Notes: a model not told the origin generated them from the sequence alone. A DNA stretch of 64,000 bases from Marinicella meishanensis (GCF_019931145.1 NZ_JAIOUV010000003.1:62001-126000), one strand, 5' to 3'; positions 19,261 through 28,409 are shown, numbered from the stretch's first letter. Translations and numbers: made by a program.

Positions 19261-19279
19261 GGTTAATCATCAACCAATT
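19260..19279. repeat. 20-bp motif shared with the mraZ upstream region
   Basis: TGGTTAATCATCAACCAATT abuts the right end of the MITE-like element and differs by one base from 32601-32620, where the motif is a perfect palindrome. It may be a binding site for a common regulator. Confidence 0.4.
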
Positions 19280-19374
19280 GGCTCAGTGCAATTATTGTAA
19301 AAAAGGCATTGACTTGAAAAGTAAACAATTACTCAGTGAGTTGTTCAAACTGAAAATTGAACAGGCTTGTCAGA

Positions 19375-21213
19375 TCAAAAAAGCCAGTTGATCATGGACA
19401 GTGAGACGGCCCAAAAAATCAAAGTCATGACACTGCCCACTTTCAAGAAATCTTTGACGCTGTAGCCGCCAGGTCCCATCACCAAAGCCGACACTTGGTG
19501 GGTGGGCAACAAGAAGGCATTGGAAGTGGAAATGGCCACGATCAAAGCATACACCACCGGATTGCCACCCGTTTCCAGGGCGATGTTGATGGCCAAGGGG
19601 ACCAGCAACACCGTGGCACCGACATTGGACATCACCAATGAAAACAATGTGGCCAGGGTGGCGATGGCCAATTGGTAGATCAATTGGGGTTGAGAGCCCA
19701 AGGTGTTGATCGCTTGTTGGGCAATCCAAGCCGCCGCGCCGGTGTGTTCCATGGCATAGCCCAAGGGGATCAAACAGGCCAACAAGAACACCGTCTTCCA
19801 GCTCACCGCCCGGTAGGCTTCGTCCATGTTGAGCACCCCAAAAATGATCATGCCAATGGCGCCGGTCAACAGCGACAGGGATAATTTCAAATCGGTGAAG
19901 ATCACCAAGCAGATGCTGACAGCGAAAAACAGCAAGGCAAAAGGGATTTTCTGCGGCCTTTGCGGCTCGTTGGGCACATCACTGACCAAGGCCACATTGC
20001 GGGACTTGCCCAGGCCCATTTGGTCTGTCCAGCGGCCATGGATGATGAAGGTGTCTCCCAATTGTAGCTCCAGGTCATACATGTCCTCACCGGTGTATAT
20101 GCGGTTGTTGCGAGACACCGCCAGAATGGTGATGGCGAATTCTTTGCGGAAGTGAAACTCGGACAGCTTCACACCCAAATAACGTGAGCCGGGCACCACC
20201 ACCGCTTCTGAAGTGCCGGAGATGGCGGGGTTGAAATCCAATTTGAATTGTTTCAGTTTGGGCAGGATGGTGAGGTTGAATTCTTCGGCAAAATCTTGGA
20301 TCTGTTGTTTGGAACCCATCACGCCCAACACCGCACCATTCCATATGAATTTGTTCCTTGGTGGTGACAGCATCGATTCGCCTTCGGTGAACATGGCCAC
20401 AATGTTCGGCACATGCGGGTCGAATTCCAACTCCTGAATCATTTTGCCCACCAATGGGCTGTCGCGATTGACGATCATTTCGGTGATGGTTTTATCGATG
20501 CCGTAGTTGTCACGGAAGTAGCTGTCTGACTTGTGATTGTGGGCATATGAAATGGCCTTGGCTTTGGGCAACAGAAAACGGCCAATCAGCAAAAAGTAAG
20601 CCACCCCACTGACCAACAAGGCCAAACCAATCGGGGTGGTGGCAAACAAGCTGAACTTGGGCATGGTGTCGGCGCCGGGAGGCAAAGAGCGGTTGGAGGT
20701 GTCAATCAAGTCATTCAACAGGATCAATGGCGAGGAACCCACCATGGTCACGGTGCCTCCCAAAATGGCACAAAAGCCCATCGGCATCAACAAGCGCGAG
20801 ATGGGCAAGTTGGCGGCGCTGGAGATTTTGCTCATCACCGGCAAGAACAACGCGGTGGCCCCAACATTTTGCATGAAACCCGAGATGGTGCCGACGGTCA
20901 TGGACACGATGGGCATCACGGTTTTTTCGGTTTTGCCGCCAATCCGCAGGATCAGGTTGGCCACCGCGCTCATCACCCCCGTGCGGTCCAAGCCAGCACC
21001 CAATATCATCACCGCGATGATGGCGATCACCGCATTGGAGGCAAAGCCGTCAAACAAATGGGTGTCCGGCACCAAACCAGACAAGCCCAACATCACCAGG
21101 ATCAACAAAGCCGCCACATCAATCCTAATCACTTCGGTCACAAACATCAACACGGTGTAGGCCAAAATGGCAAACACCATGAGCATTTCATTGGTCAATG
21201 GCAGCGTTTCCAT
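19375..21213 (-). CDS. SLC13-family (DASS) permease with RCK_C/TrkA-C domains
   Basis: A 612-residue membrane protein. N-terminal hydrophobic segments include the start MLMVFAILAYTVLMFVTE and the family stretch SGFMQNVGATALFLPVM. A soluble middle region (about residues 215-385) follows with TrkA-C/RCK_C-like features (DYGIDKTITEMIV, PGSRYLGVKLSEFHFRKEFAITILAV, LELQLGDTFIIHG). More transmembrane helices follow, including SNVGATVLLVPLAIN and STSNAFLLPTHQVSALVMGPGGY. This is the usual SLC13/CitT-like arrangement for sodium-driven dicarboxylate, sulfate or other anion uptake; the substrate cannot be read. The start overlaps the trmB stop by one base (TGATG), so it is coupled to trmB. Confidence 0.88.
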   Translation of the reverse strand: METLPLTNEMLMVFAILAYTVLMFVTEVIRIDVAALLILVMLGLSGLVPDTHLFDGFASNAVIAIIAVMILGAGLDRTGVMSAVANLILRIGGKTEKTVMPIVSMTVGTISGFMQNVGATALFLPVMSKISSAANLPISRLLMPMGFCAILGGTVTMVGSSPLILLNDLIDTSNRSLPPGADTMPKFSLFATTPIGLALLVSGVAYFLLIGRFLLPKAKAISYAHNHKSDSYFRDNYGIDKTITEMIVNRDSPLVGKMIQELEFDPHVPNIVAMFTEGESMLSPPRNKFIWNGAVLGVMGSKQQIQDFAEEFNLTILPKLKQFKLDFNPAISGTSEAVVVPGSRYLGVKLSEFHFRKEFAITILAVSRNNRIYTGEDMYDLELQLGDTFIIHGRWTDQMGLGKSRNVALVSDVPNEPQRPQKIPFALLFFAVSICLVIFTDLKLSLSLLTGAIGMIIFGVLNMDEAYRAVSWKTVFLLACLIPLGYAMEHTGAAAWIAQQAINTLGSQPQLIYQLAIATLATLFSLVMSNVGATVLLVPLAINIALETGGNPVVYALIVAISTSNAFLLPTHQVSALVMGPGGYSVKDFLKVGSVMTLIFWAVSLSMINWLF

Positions 21214-21896
21214 CAGCGCTTATGCAGGATCAAATCGTAGCTGCCATGGTCCAGATTTTGACCTCGGCGCTCAAACTTGGTGACCGGTCGCCATGCTGGC
21301 CGTGCGGCAAACGCGTTGTTGGGTTCTTGGTTTTGCAGCCAAGCATTTTCGGCCACCAATTCCTGCACTTCCAAGGCATAGGGCTCCCAATCTGAGGCGT
21401 AGTGTAAGCGCCCGCCGGTGACCAGTTTGGGTTGGATCAAATCGAGAAATTCTTGATTGAGCAAACGTCGCTTGTGGTGGCGCTTCTTGTGCCAGGGATC
21501 TGGAAAATAGATGTGGATGGCGGCCAATGTCTGGTCTGCCATGTAAAGATTCAGCATGTCCACTGCGTCATTGCGGATGATGCGCACATTATTCAGGCCG
21601 AATTGCTCAATGGCCATCAACAAATGGCCCACACCGGGCAAATGAACTTCGATGCCGAGAAAATTCACATCGGGGTACTGTTGTGCGGCATGGATGATGG
21701 ATTCACCGTTGCCAAAACCGATGTCCAGCCACACTGGGTGGTCGTTACCAAACAAAGCCTTGAAGTCGATGGTGGTGGTGGGGTCAAAGGCGTAGATCGG
21801 CATCAAAGCCTCCACCGCTTTGCGTTGACCGGTGGTCATTTTGCCTTTTCTGAGGACAAAGCTGCGTATTTGTCGGTCAGTCGATTCGAATTTCAT
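21213..21896 (-). CDS. trmB: tRNA (guanine-N7-)-methyltransferase
   Basis: A 227-residue SAM-dependent methyltransferase that makes m7G46 in the tRNA variable loop. It has the TrmB signatures: RSFVLRKGKMTTGQ, LDIGFGNGES (SAM motif I), FLGIEVHLPGVG (motif II), NDAVDML, IYFPDPWHKKRHHKRRL (catalytic PDPWHKK) and a C-terminal TKFERRGQ. Length fits the family (about 220-240). The stop overlaps the start of the permease gene. Upstream on the minus strand there is a TAGAAT -10-like box but no strong -35. An alpha/beta hydrolase gene ends 84 nt upstream on the same strand. Confidence 0.96.
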   Translation of the reverse strand: MKFESTDRQIRSFVLRKGKMTTGQRKAVEALMPIYAFDPTTTIDFKALFGNDHPVWLDIGFGNGESIIHAAQQYPDVNFLGIEVHLPGVGHLLMAIEQFGLNNVRIIRNDAVDMLNLYMADQTLAAIHIYFPDPWHKKRHHKRRLLNQEFLDLIQPKLVTGGRLHYASDWEPYALEVQELVAENAWLQNQEPNNAFAARPAWRPVTKFERRGQNLDHGSYDLILHKR

Positions 21897-21980
21897 GCGG
21901 CCGTTGTTGTTGGAGTGACCCTATTCTACCGAAGTTCACCGATCTGTGACCACCCCTTTCTCAAGCGGTCATGGATTCAA

Positions 21981-23000
21981 TCAAGGGCTTGGTGGGCTCG
22001 GCGCATGGTTGTCATGAACGGTCGGCAAAAATGCCAGCAGCGCTGGCATCAAATCGGCATGTAAGGGGCGCTCGGGTTCGGCGTAGGTGGCCATGTTGGC
22101 CATTCGTTCCGCTGGTGCCGCTTTCAGCACGTGGTTCATGCCAGCAATGACTTGCAGGCGCACATGGGGTAAGCCAGCGGCCATCTGTTGGGTCTCCGGC
22201 ACCGCAATTTGGATGTCGTGATCACCCACCAGCACCAGGGTGGGGATGTACAAGTCTTGCAGCGCTGAGCGGGGTTCCAGTTGCATGAAAGATTGCAGAT
22301 AACCTTGGGTGTCAGGACCCAGCAGGGGGTGTAAGAACACCGGTACTTCACTGCCAGGGATGGTTTCACCTTGGGCCAAGCGGTCGAGCAAAGGCAAAGC
22401 GGCCTGGCGCACAAATTCCGGTTGGTTTTGCATCTGTCGCTTGACCGTGGCATGGGCTGAGTCGGCCACGCTGGCCAATGCCACCAATCGATTGACCGGT
22501 TCCTGACGCATCGCTTGCATTGCCATCAGCCCGCCCAGGCTGTGGCCGATGACGGTGATGTCGGTGTGGTGTTGGCGTAAGAATTGAATCCATGCCACCA
22601 CATCTTTGACGTGATGATCAAACCGGACTGCGGCCGGATCATGATCGGTTGCGCGGGATTGACCCACCCCCCGCTTGTCGGGGCGCAAGACGGCATAACC
22701 TGCCTGCTGCAAGGCGGCAGCCAACATCTGGTAGCTGTTGTTGTGTAAGCCCATGGCCAGGTTGTTGCCGTTGTGGTCGGTGGCACCAGAACCGGCTACC
22801 AACAACACCGCCGGGCTGGGCAGGTCTGGCTGCTTGGCGGGTAGATAATGGGCTTTAATCAGGTAGCCATTGACGGTGGTTTGCACCCATTGGCTGGCGT
22901 TTTCATGGTCAGCTTTTTCAAGGCCTGTGTCTTCAGCCCGCGATGTGTCGGAACAGCAGAGCAACAGCCAAAGTCCCAAAATGAAATGTAGTCGATGCAT
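21981..23000 (-). CDS. exported alpha/beta-fold hydrolase
   Basis: A 339-residue alpha/beta hydrolase. An N-terminal signal (MHRLHFILGLWLLLCCSDTSRA) predicts export; the CC pair gives a poor lipobox, so a soluble periplasmic form is more likely. The catalytic domain shows the oxyanion region VLLVAGSGATDHNG, VLRPDKRGVGQS, the nucleophile elbow GHSLGG, an acid in VLVGDHD and the final His in GMNHVL. Family resemblance is to bacterial serine aminopeptidase/dienelactone-hydrolase-like proteins; the substrate is unknown. Upstream (23016-23035) is a perfect inverted repeat that could control it. A Fur-like regulator gene lies directly upstream on the same strand. Confidence 0.86.
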   Translation of the reverse strand: MHRLHFILGLWLLLCCSDTSRAEDTGLEKADHENASQWVQTTVNGYLIKAHYLPAKQPDLPSPAVLLVAGSGATDHNGNNLAMGLHNNSYQMLAAALQQAGYAVLRPDKRGVGQSRATDHDPAAVRFDHHVKDVVAWIQFLRQHHTDITVIGHSLGGLMAMQAMRQEPVNRLVALASVADSAHATVKRQMQNQPEFVRQAALPLLDRLAQGETIPGSEVPVFLHPLLGPDTQGYLQSFMQLEPRSALQDLYIPTLVLVGDHDIQIAVPETQQMAAGLPHVRLQVIAGMNHVLKAAPAERMANMATYAEPERPLHADLMPALLAFLPTVHDNHAPSPPSP

Positions 23001-23015
23001 GGTTCAGGCAAAAAT

Positions 23016-23035
23016 ATTTAGATTATCATCTAAAT
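23016..23035 (-). promoter_or_regulatory. operator-like palindrome upstream of hydrolase
   Basis: An 8-bp perfect inverted repeat ATTTAGAT / ATCTAAAT with a 4-nt centre, 16 nt upstream of the hydrolase ATG. On the minus strand the core reads GATGATAATC, similar to part of a Fur box but not a full match. The neighbouring regulator is a candidate binder. Confidence 0.5.
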
Positions 23036-23070
23036 GAAACAATCGCAAGTTGACTGCGATGGTGGTTGCT

Positions 23071-23664
23071 TCAATGTATCCAATAACGGGCCGCATGCGG
23101 CTGAATCAAGATGCGCGTGGCCGACAGGTCTTCGGGCCCCGTGTAATCAAACAGCCGGTCTGTTTGGGTGTCCAATATGTGGTCATGTGGGTAGGGGTTT
23201 TTGTCGTAAAAGCGCTGTGAGCCACTGTTGATGCATTGGATCAATTCTGCTTGGACCAGCCGCTGTAAAATGTCTTCCAGATCCTGGCAATGGGGCATTT
23301 GGGTGTTGAGCAGGGTTTCCATGGTGTCTTGGCATGGATGCAGACGCGACATGCGCAAGTACAGCAGCACATCACACATGGCCGGAGACTGAGCAGGTAA
23401 ATCCTGGGTCACGTGGTACCGGTGCAAACAGGCTTGGTGGTGAAAACTGGCCTGCATCAACAGCTGTTGAGCCAGGCTTTTGTTGATGGTGGTGGGGTGT
23501 TGGCCGCTGATTTTGCTGTGGCTGGCACGCAGCCAACGGGCCAGCTGGGTGGCCATTGGGCCAAACCAGCGGCGCAAGGGTTCACAACGGTTGTGCTGAG
23601 TCAGGGTCAAACAGGCTTCACCACAGTGTTGGTGGTTGGGTTCATATTGCAGTTGCCAATTCAT
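23071..23664 (-). CDS. divergent Fur-family transcriptional regulator
   Basis: A 197-residue protein. Residues from about 100 on resemble the Fur family: a winged-helix stretch (MCDVLLYLRMSRLHPCQDTM, then DLEDILQRLVQAELIQCI), the wing (GSQRFYDKNP), the HDH metal-ligand segment (PHDHILDTQTDRLFDYTGPEDLS) and a short beta-rich end. The N-terminal ~90 residues, rich in His, Gln and Cys, do not look like standard Fur and lack a clean first helix bundle, so the protein is longer and more divergent than Fur (about 140-150). Its promoter contains a perfect Fur box in the -35/-10 spacer, suggesting control by Fur or by itself. The signal sensed (iron, zinc, peroxide) is not readable. Confidence 0.68.
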   Translation of the reverse strand: MNWQLQYEPNHQHCGEACLTLTQHNRCEPLRRWFGPMATQLARWLRASHSKISGQHPTTINKSLAQQLLMQASFHHQACLHRYHVTQDLPAQSPAMCDVLLYLRMSRLHPCQDTMETLLNTQMPHCQDLEDILQRLVQAELIQCINSGSQRFYDKNPYPHDHILDTQTDRLFDYTGPEDLSATRILIQPHAARYWIH

Positions 23665-23696
23665 GCGTAAGGGGTCCGTAGGTTCACTGGGCTCTA

Positions 23697-23725
23697 AATA
23701 TAAATGATAATCATTATCATATCAA
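23697..23725 (-). promoter_or_regulatory. promoter of Fur-like gene with embedded Fur box
   Basis: On the minus strand: -35 TTGATA (23720-23725), a 17-bp spacer and -10 TATATT (23697-23702). The spacer contains TGATAATCATTATCA on the plus strand (23705-23719), a perfect 7-1-7 Fur-box palindrome. A repressor bound there would block RNA polymerase. Confidence 0.82.
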
Positions 23726-23750
23726 TAAGTGTTTTTATATTCTCTTTGAG

Positions 23751-23779
23751 TTGACAGCCAGGCAAACCCTGTAGATAAT
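23751..23779 (+). promoter_or_regulatory. sigma-70 promoter of marR-hutUHG
   Basis: Consensus -35 TTGACA (23751-23756), a 17-bp spacer and -10 GATAAT (23774-23779). Predicted transcription starts near 23786, about 35 nt before the marR-type ATG. Confidence 0.8.
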
Positions 23780-23788
23780 AATGCAATA

Positions 23789-23800
23789 TATTGCGCAATA
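23789..23800 (+). promoter_or_regulatory. palindromic operator candidate
   Basis: TATTGCGCAATA is a perfect 12-bp palindrome, nearly extended on each side (ATATATTGC / GCAATACAT). It lies just after the predicted transcription start of the marR-hut promoter, a typical position for MarR autorepression. Confidence 0.6.
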
Positions 23801-23820
23801 CATTACCTAAATAGCTGGAA

Positions 23821-24342
23821 ATGAACCAACAACCAGACCACACATTCACCCGATCTTTCATCGGTAAACAAGCCGAAGACCTGGGTAACCTGATCAGTGA
23901 GCAAATCAAGCCGATCTATGAGTCCTTGGGCATTGTGGTGCCGGTGAAGTCGGTCTCCATCATCCATGCTTTGCGCCAAAGCGAGCAAGCATCTTTGACC
24001 GAACTGGCCAAATTGCTGCAACAATCCCATCAATTGGTCAAACAAAAATTGCCGCGCTTGACCCAATTGGGCCTGATTACCCGCCAACAAGATCCCCATG
24101 ACAAGCGCCGATTCTGGTACCGCTTGACGGCTTTGGGGCAGGACCAAGCACAAATGTTGAATGACCATTCTTTGACCCAGGTCTATGCCGAGTTGTCGGC
24201 TGAAATCCAAGCCGATTTGTACGCGGTGTTGACCGCGGCCATCGCCGGTTTGAAAAAACAAGACCTGTACAGCCGTTTTCAAAGTAAACTTGGCCGCACC
24301 ACAGGTGCGGTCAAACAACTGCAGAGGAACCCATCATCATGA
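23821..24342 (+). CDS. MarR-family transcriptional regulator, first gene of hut operon
   Basis: A 173-residue cytoplasmic regulator with a winged helix at about residues 45-115. Visible features are [24 protein letters not shown] (helix-turn-helix), then [24 protein letters not shown], the classic MarR wing with the D-x-R-R motif. Helices on each side would form the dimer. The stop overlaps the hutU ATG (ATGA), so it is translationally coupled to the histidine-degradation genes and is the likely local regulator. Typical hut regulators are HutC (GntR) or, in other bacteria, HutP; a MarR-type regulator in this place is unusual. A perfect palindrome beside its promoter is a candidate operator. 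Confidence 0.85.
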   Translation: MNQQPDHTFTRSFIGKQAEDLGNLISEQIKPIYESLGIVVPVKSVSIIHALRQSEQASLTELAKLLQQSHQLVKQKLPRLTQLGLITRQQDPHDKRRFWYRLTALGQDQAQMLNDHSLTQVYAELSAEIQADLYAVLTAAIAGLKKQDLYSRFQSKLGRTTGAVKQLQRNPSS

Positions 24343-26015
24343 CGCCCAAAGATCAACCAGCTGCCCGGGTCATCAAAGCCCCCACCGGCACCACCTTGCA
24401 AGCCAAATCCTGGCTGACCGAAGCCCCCTTGCGGATGCTGATGAACAACCTGGACCCAGACGTGGCCGAACGGCCTGAAGATTTGGTGGTGTATGGTGGC
24501 ATCGGCAAAGCGGCCCGCAACTGGGCTTGTTTTGATGCCATCGTCGACAGCCTGAAACAATTGCATGAAGACGAAACTTTGTTGGTGCAGTCGGGTAAGC
24601 CGGTGGGGGTGTTCAAAACCCATGCCGATGCGCCGCGGGTGTTGATCGCCAATTCGAATTTGGTGCCCCATTGGGCCAACTGGGAACATTTCAACGAACT
24701 GGATCAAAAGGGTTTGATGATGTACGGTCAGATGACCGCCGGTTCCTGGATTTACATTGGTTCACAAGGCATTGTGCAGGGCACCTATGAAACCTTTGTT
24801 GAGGCCGGACGTCAACACTTTGGTGGTGACACCCAGGGTAAATGGATTTTGACTGGTGGCTTGGGCGGCATGGGTGGCGCCCAGCCCTTGGCCGCCACCA
24901 TGGCTGGTTATTCCATGATTGCGGTGGAGTGTGATGAGACGCGCATCGATTTTCGTTTGAAAACCGGCTATGTGGATTGCAAAGCGCACAGCATCGATGA
25001 GGCCATGCGCTTGTTGCGTGAATCATTGGCGGCGGGTAAACCGACTTCGATTGGCTTGTTGGGCAATGCCGCCGATGTGTTCACCGCCATGCAGCAGCAG
25101 GGCATTCGGCCCGATCTGGTCACCGACCAAACCTCGGCCCATGATCCGGTCAACGGGTATCTGCCCCAAGGTTGGACTGTGGAACAATGGCGTCAAACGG
25201 CCAAAACCGATCCATCAGCCGTGGCCAAGGCCGCCCGGGCTTCGATGGCGGTGCAGGTACAGGCCATGCTGGCGTTCCATGCCCAGGGCATTCCGACGGT
25301 CGACTATGGCAACAACATCCGGCAGGAAGCTTTCAATGAAGGGGTGGGCAATGCCTTTGATTTTCCTGGCTTTGTGCCGGCCTATGTCAGGCCCTTGTTT
25401 TGCCGTGGGGTGGGGCCATTTCGCTGGGCCGCCTTGTCTGGTGACCCCGAAGACATTTACAAAACCGATGCCAAAGTGAAGGCATTGATCCCGGATGATC
25501 CACACCTGCACAATTGGTTGGACATGGCCCGCGAGCGCATCCAATTCCAAGGATTGCCGGCCCGAATTTGTTGGGTGGGCCTGGGTCAGCGTCATCGCTT
25601 GGGCTTGGCTTTCAATGAAATGGTCAAGTCCGGTGAACTCAAAGCGCCGGTGGTGATCGGTCGCGATCACTTGGATTCCGGTTCGGTGGCTTCACCCAAC
25701 CGCGAAACCGAAAGCATGGCCGATGGCTCGGATGCGGTGTCTGATTGGCCGCTGCTGAATGCCATGTTGAACGTGGCCGGCGGCGCCACCTGGGTGTCTT
25801 TGCACCACGGCGGCGGTGTGGGCATGGGTTATTCACAGCATTCTGGCGTGGTGATCTGTTGTGACGGCACCGATGCCGCCGCCCAGCGCATCGAGCGGGT
25901 GTTGTGGAATGACCCAGCCACTGGGGTGATGCGGCATGCCGATGCCGGCTATGAGATCGCCCAAGATTGTGCCCGAGAGCAGGGTTTGAATTTACCGATG
26001 TTGCCATCACAGTGA
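24339..26015 (+). CDS. hutU: urocanate hydratase
   Basis: A 558-residue urocanase that converts urocanate to 4-imidazolone-5-propionate with tightly bound NAD, the second step of histidine degradation. Conserved blocks: QGLLM-type [25 protein letters not shown], the nucleotide loop [35 protein letters not shown], and [15 protein letters not shown]. In that last block Cys411 aligns with the essential active-site cysteine of characterised enzymes. [17 protein letters not shown] closes the domain. Length matches the family (about 555). The ATG overlaps the marR-type stop; hutH follows 12 nt after the stop. Confidence 0.97.
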   Translation: MTPKDQPAARVIKAPTGTTLQAKSWLTEAPLRMLMNNLDPDVAERPEDLVVYGGIGKAARNWACFDAIVDSLKQLHEDETLLVQSGKPVGVFKTHADAPRVLIANSNLVPHWANWEHFNELDQKGLMMYGQMTAGSWIYIGSQGIVQGTYETFVEAGRQHFGGDTQGKWILTGGLGGMGGAQPLAATMAGYSMIAVECDETRIDFRLKTGYVDCKAHSIDEAMRLLRESLAAGKPTSIGLLGNAADVFTAMQQQGIRPDLVTDQTSAHDPVNGYLPQGWTVEQWRQTAKTDPSAVAKAARASMAVQVQAMLAFHAQGIPTVDYGNNIRQEAFNEGVGNAFDFPGFVPAYVRPLFCRGVGPFRWAALSGDPEDIYKTDAKVKALIPDDPHLHNWLDMARERIQFQGLPARICWVGLGQRHRLGLAFNEMVKSGELKAPVVIGRDHLDSGSVASPNRETESMADGSDAVSDWPLLNAMLNVAGGATWVSLHHGGGVGMGYSQHSGVVICCDGTDAAAQRIERVLWNDPATGVMRHADAGYEIAQDCAREQGLNLPMLPSQ

Positions 26016-26027
26016 GGGGATAAACCA

Positions 26028-27554
26028 ATGAATTTCTGCATCACCATCCAAGGATTTACCTTGCCCGATTTGCGCCAGATTTGGCAACAGCCAAGCCAAT
26101 TGTCGGTTGATGACCACATGTTGCAAGGGGTCATCAAATCACGCCACACCATCGAGCAGGTGGCGGCTTCGGACCAGACCGTTTACGGGGTCAACACCGG
26201 TTTTGGCCTGTTGGCCAACGTGCAAATTGCCAAAGAAGAGCTGGATACCTTGCAACGCAACTTGGTGATTTCCCACGCCGTGGGTGTGGGTGATCCGATC
26301 GACCCCGACACCACCCGCCTGATCATGGCCCTCAAAGCCATGAGTCTGGCCCAAGGCGTGTCGGGCATCCATCCCAACACCTTGCAATTGTTGATCGACA
26401 TGATCAACCACGAGATTTACCCGGTGATCCCGGAAAAAGGGTCGGTGGGGGCCTCGGGAGACCTGGCGCCGTTGGCGCATTTGACTTCGACCATGATCGG
26501 CTTGGGTCAGGTCACTTACCAAGGACAAACCATGGACGCCATGGCAGCCTTGCAAGCCGCCGGTTTGCAACCGATCAAACTGGGGCCCAAAGAAGGCCTG
26601 GCCTTGCTCAATGGCACCCAGGTGTCCACCGCATTGGCGCTCAAAGGCCTGTTTTTGGCCGAGAACTGTTTCAACGCAGCATTGCTGGCGGGCGCCCTGT
26701 CCATCGATGCCGCCAAAGGGTCATTGGCACCCTTTGATGAACGCATCCATCAGGCCCGCCGTCAAGTGGGTCAGGTGCAGGTGGCAAGAACCATCCGCGG
26801 CTTGCTCAAAGGCAGCCAGATTGTGGTGTCGCACGAAGATTGTGATCGGGTCCAGGACCCGTATTGTTTGCGATGTCAACCGCAGGTGATGGGGGCGGTG
26901 CTGGACACCATCCATTACGCGGCCGATAAATTATTGATCGAAGCCAATGCTGCCACCGACAACCCCTTGGTGTTTGCCGATGAGGGTGAGGTGCTGTCGG
27001 GTGGTAATTTCCATGCCGAACCGGTGGCTTTGGTGGCCGATTTTCTGGGCATTGGCATCACCGACATGGCCAACATGTCCGAACGCCGCCTGGCGATGTT
27101 GATCGACCCGACTTTGAGTCGTTTGCCGGCGTTTTTGGTGCCCGATTCAGGCGTCAACTCCGGTTTCATGATTGCCCATGTGACGGCAGCGGCCTTGGCC
27201 TCGGAGAACAAAACCCTGGCGCATCCGGCCAGTGTTGACACCATCCCAACTTCGGCCAACCAGGAAGACCACGTCAGTATGGCGACTTTTGCCGCGCGCA
27301 AGCTGACCGATCTGACCGAAAATTCGGCCGCAGTCATCGGCATTGAAATGATGGCTGCCTGTCAAAGCATTGACTTTCATGAAGACCTGAAAACGTCCGA
27401 CGCCTTGTATGCGGTGTATGAAAAAGTCCGTGCCGATGTGCCATTCCTAAGTGAGGACCGCTTGTTGTCACCCGACATCAACCACATGCAACAACTGGTC
27501 ATTTCTGGCCTGTTGAATGCGTACCTGCCAGCCGTATGCCCGTCTTTGAGCTGA
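26028..27554 (+). CDS. hutH: histidine ammonia-lyase
   Basis: A 508-residue member of the MIO-lyase family that deaminates histidine to urocanate. The Ala-Ser-Gly triad that cyclises into the MIO prosthetic group is at residues 142-144 (GSVGASGDLAPLAHL). Other conserved features are YGVNTGFG with the catalytic Tyr53, LLNGTQVSTALAL, RVQDPYCLRCQPQVMG, EANAATDNPL and SANQEDHVSM. GGGGAT-type purine sequence (AGGGGA) precedes the ATG. The 3' end overlaps the hutG start by 19 nt. With hutU and hutG it forms a degradative operon. Confidence 0.97.
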   Translation: MNFCITIQGFTLPDLRQIWQQPSQLSVDDHMLQGVIKSRHTIEQVAASDQTVYGVNTGFGLLANVQIAKEELDTLQRNLVISHAVGVGDPIDPDTTRLIMALKAMSLAQGVSGIHPNTLQLLIDMINHEIYPVIPEKGSVGASGDLAPLAHLTSTMIGLGQVTYQGQTMDAMAALQAAGLQPIKLGPKEGLALLNGTQVSTALALKGLFLAENCFNAALLAGALSIDAAKGSLAPFDERIHQARRQVGQVQVARTIRGLLKGSQIVVSHEDCDRVQDPYCLRCQPQVMGAVLDTIHYAADKLLIEANAATDNPLVFADEGEVLSGGNFHAEPVALVADFLGIGITDMANMSERRLAMLIDPTLSRLPAFLVPDSGVNSGFMIAHVTAAALASENKTLAHPASVDTIPTSANQEDHVSMATFAARKLTDLTENSAAVIGIEMMAACQSIDFHEDLKTSDALYAVYEKVRADVPFLSEDRLLSPDINHMQQLVISGLLNAYLPAVCPSLS

Positions 27555-28324
27555 ACCAGGTTGACTCACCGCTGGTGATCAGTGTGCCGCATGATGGCGC
27601 TTTGATCCCGGATGACATCAAACGCCAGATGAACCCGTCGGTGATGGGTTCATCAGACCGGGATTTGTTGATCGATCAGGTGTTCAATTTTGCCCCGCCT
27701 GTGGGTTCCAAAATCAAAGCATTGTATTCCAGACATGTGATTGACCTGAACCGCCCTGATGATGGCGCGGCCTTGTATGCCGACCAAGCCGAAACCGAAT
27801 TGTGCCCGACCACCACCTTCGATTGGCAAGCCATTTACTTGCCTGGTCATGAACCGGATGCGGCCGAAATCAAGCGCCGCATTGAGGCTTTTTGGCGACC
27901 GTATCACCAACAACTGCAGGCACTGATCGAGCAAGCCAAAGTCCGCCATGGCTTCTGTTTGTTGATCGATGCCCACAGCATTGATGACACCGTACCGCGG
28001 TTTTTTACCGGGCAACTGCCGGCCATCAATGTTGGCACCAACAGCGGTCAGAGCTGTGCGCCCGCGCTGGAGCAAGCGTTGATGCAACGGTTGCAGGCGC
28101 AAAGTGATTTCAGTGTGGTCAACAATGGCCGCTTCAAGGGCGGTCACATCACCCGCCATTATGGCCAACCCGAACAAGGGGTGCATGCCATCCAATTGGA
28201 ACATGCCAAGTCGGCCTACCTCGATGCGGCGCTGAAATGGTCGACCCAAGGTGAACAATTGCGTCAGTTTTGGCAACAAACCTTGAACCATTTGTTGTCA
28301 GTTCACAAAATTGAAATGTCCTGA
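27536..28324 (+). CDS. hutG: N-formylglutamate deformylase
   Basis: A 262-residue N-formylglutamate amidohydrolase that releases formate and glutamate at the end of the longer (HutF-dependent) histidine pathway. Visible family features: LVISVPHDGALIPDDIK, SDRDLLIDQVFNF, YSRHVIDLNRPDD, DAHSIDDTVPRFFTGQLPAINVG and GRFKGGHITRHYGQP, which supply the metal-binding residues. It starts inside hutH (19-nt overlap), so expression is coupled. The HutF formiminoglutamate deiminase and HutI imidazolonepropionase needed with it are not in this window. Confidence 0.94.
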   Translation: MPVFELNQVDSPLVISVPHDGALIPDDIKRQMNPSVMGSSDRDLLIDQVFNFAPPVGSKIKALYSRHVIDLNRPDDGAALYADQAETELCPTTTFDWQAIYLPGHEPDAAEIKRRIEAFWRPYHQQLQALIEQAKVRHGFCLLIDAHSIDDTVPRFFTGQLPAINVGTNSGQSCAPALEQALMQRLQAQSDFSVVNNGRFKGGHITRHYGQPEQGVHAIQLEHAKSAYLDAALKWSTQGEQLRQFWQQTLNHLLSVHKIEMS

Positions 28325-28409
28325 CACGCCGCGCTTGAAAAACAGTTCCCTCTTGTGCTTGGGCTCGGTAGAATGTTTAATCTTGCCATTGATGAAAGAG
28401 AGATTGAGC

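Noticed and set aside
19179-19391. A 70-codon open frame partly in the MITE-like element
   Set aside because: It starts inside the element, has no recognisable motif or ribosome site, and overlaps the end of the permease gene.
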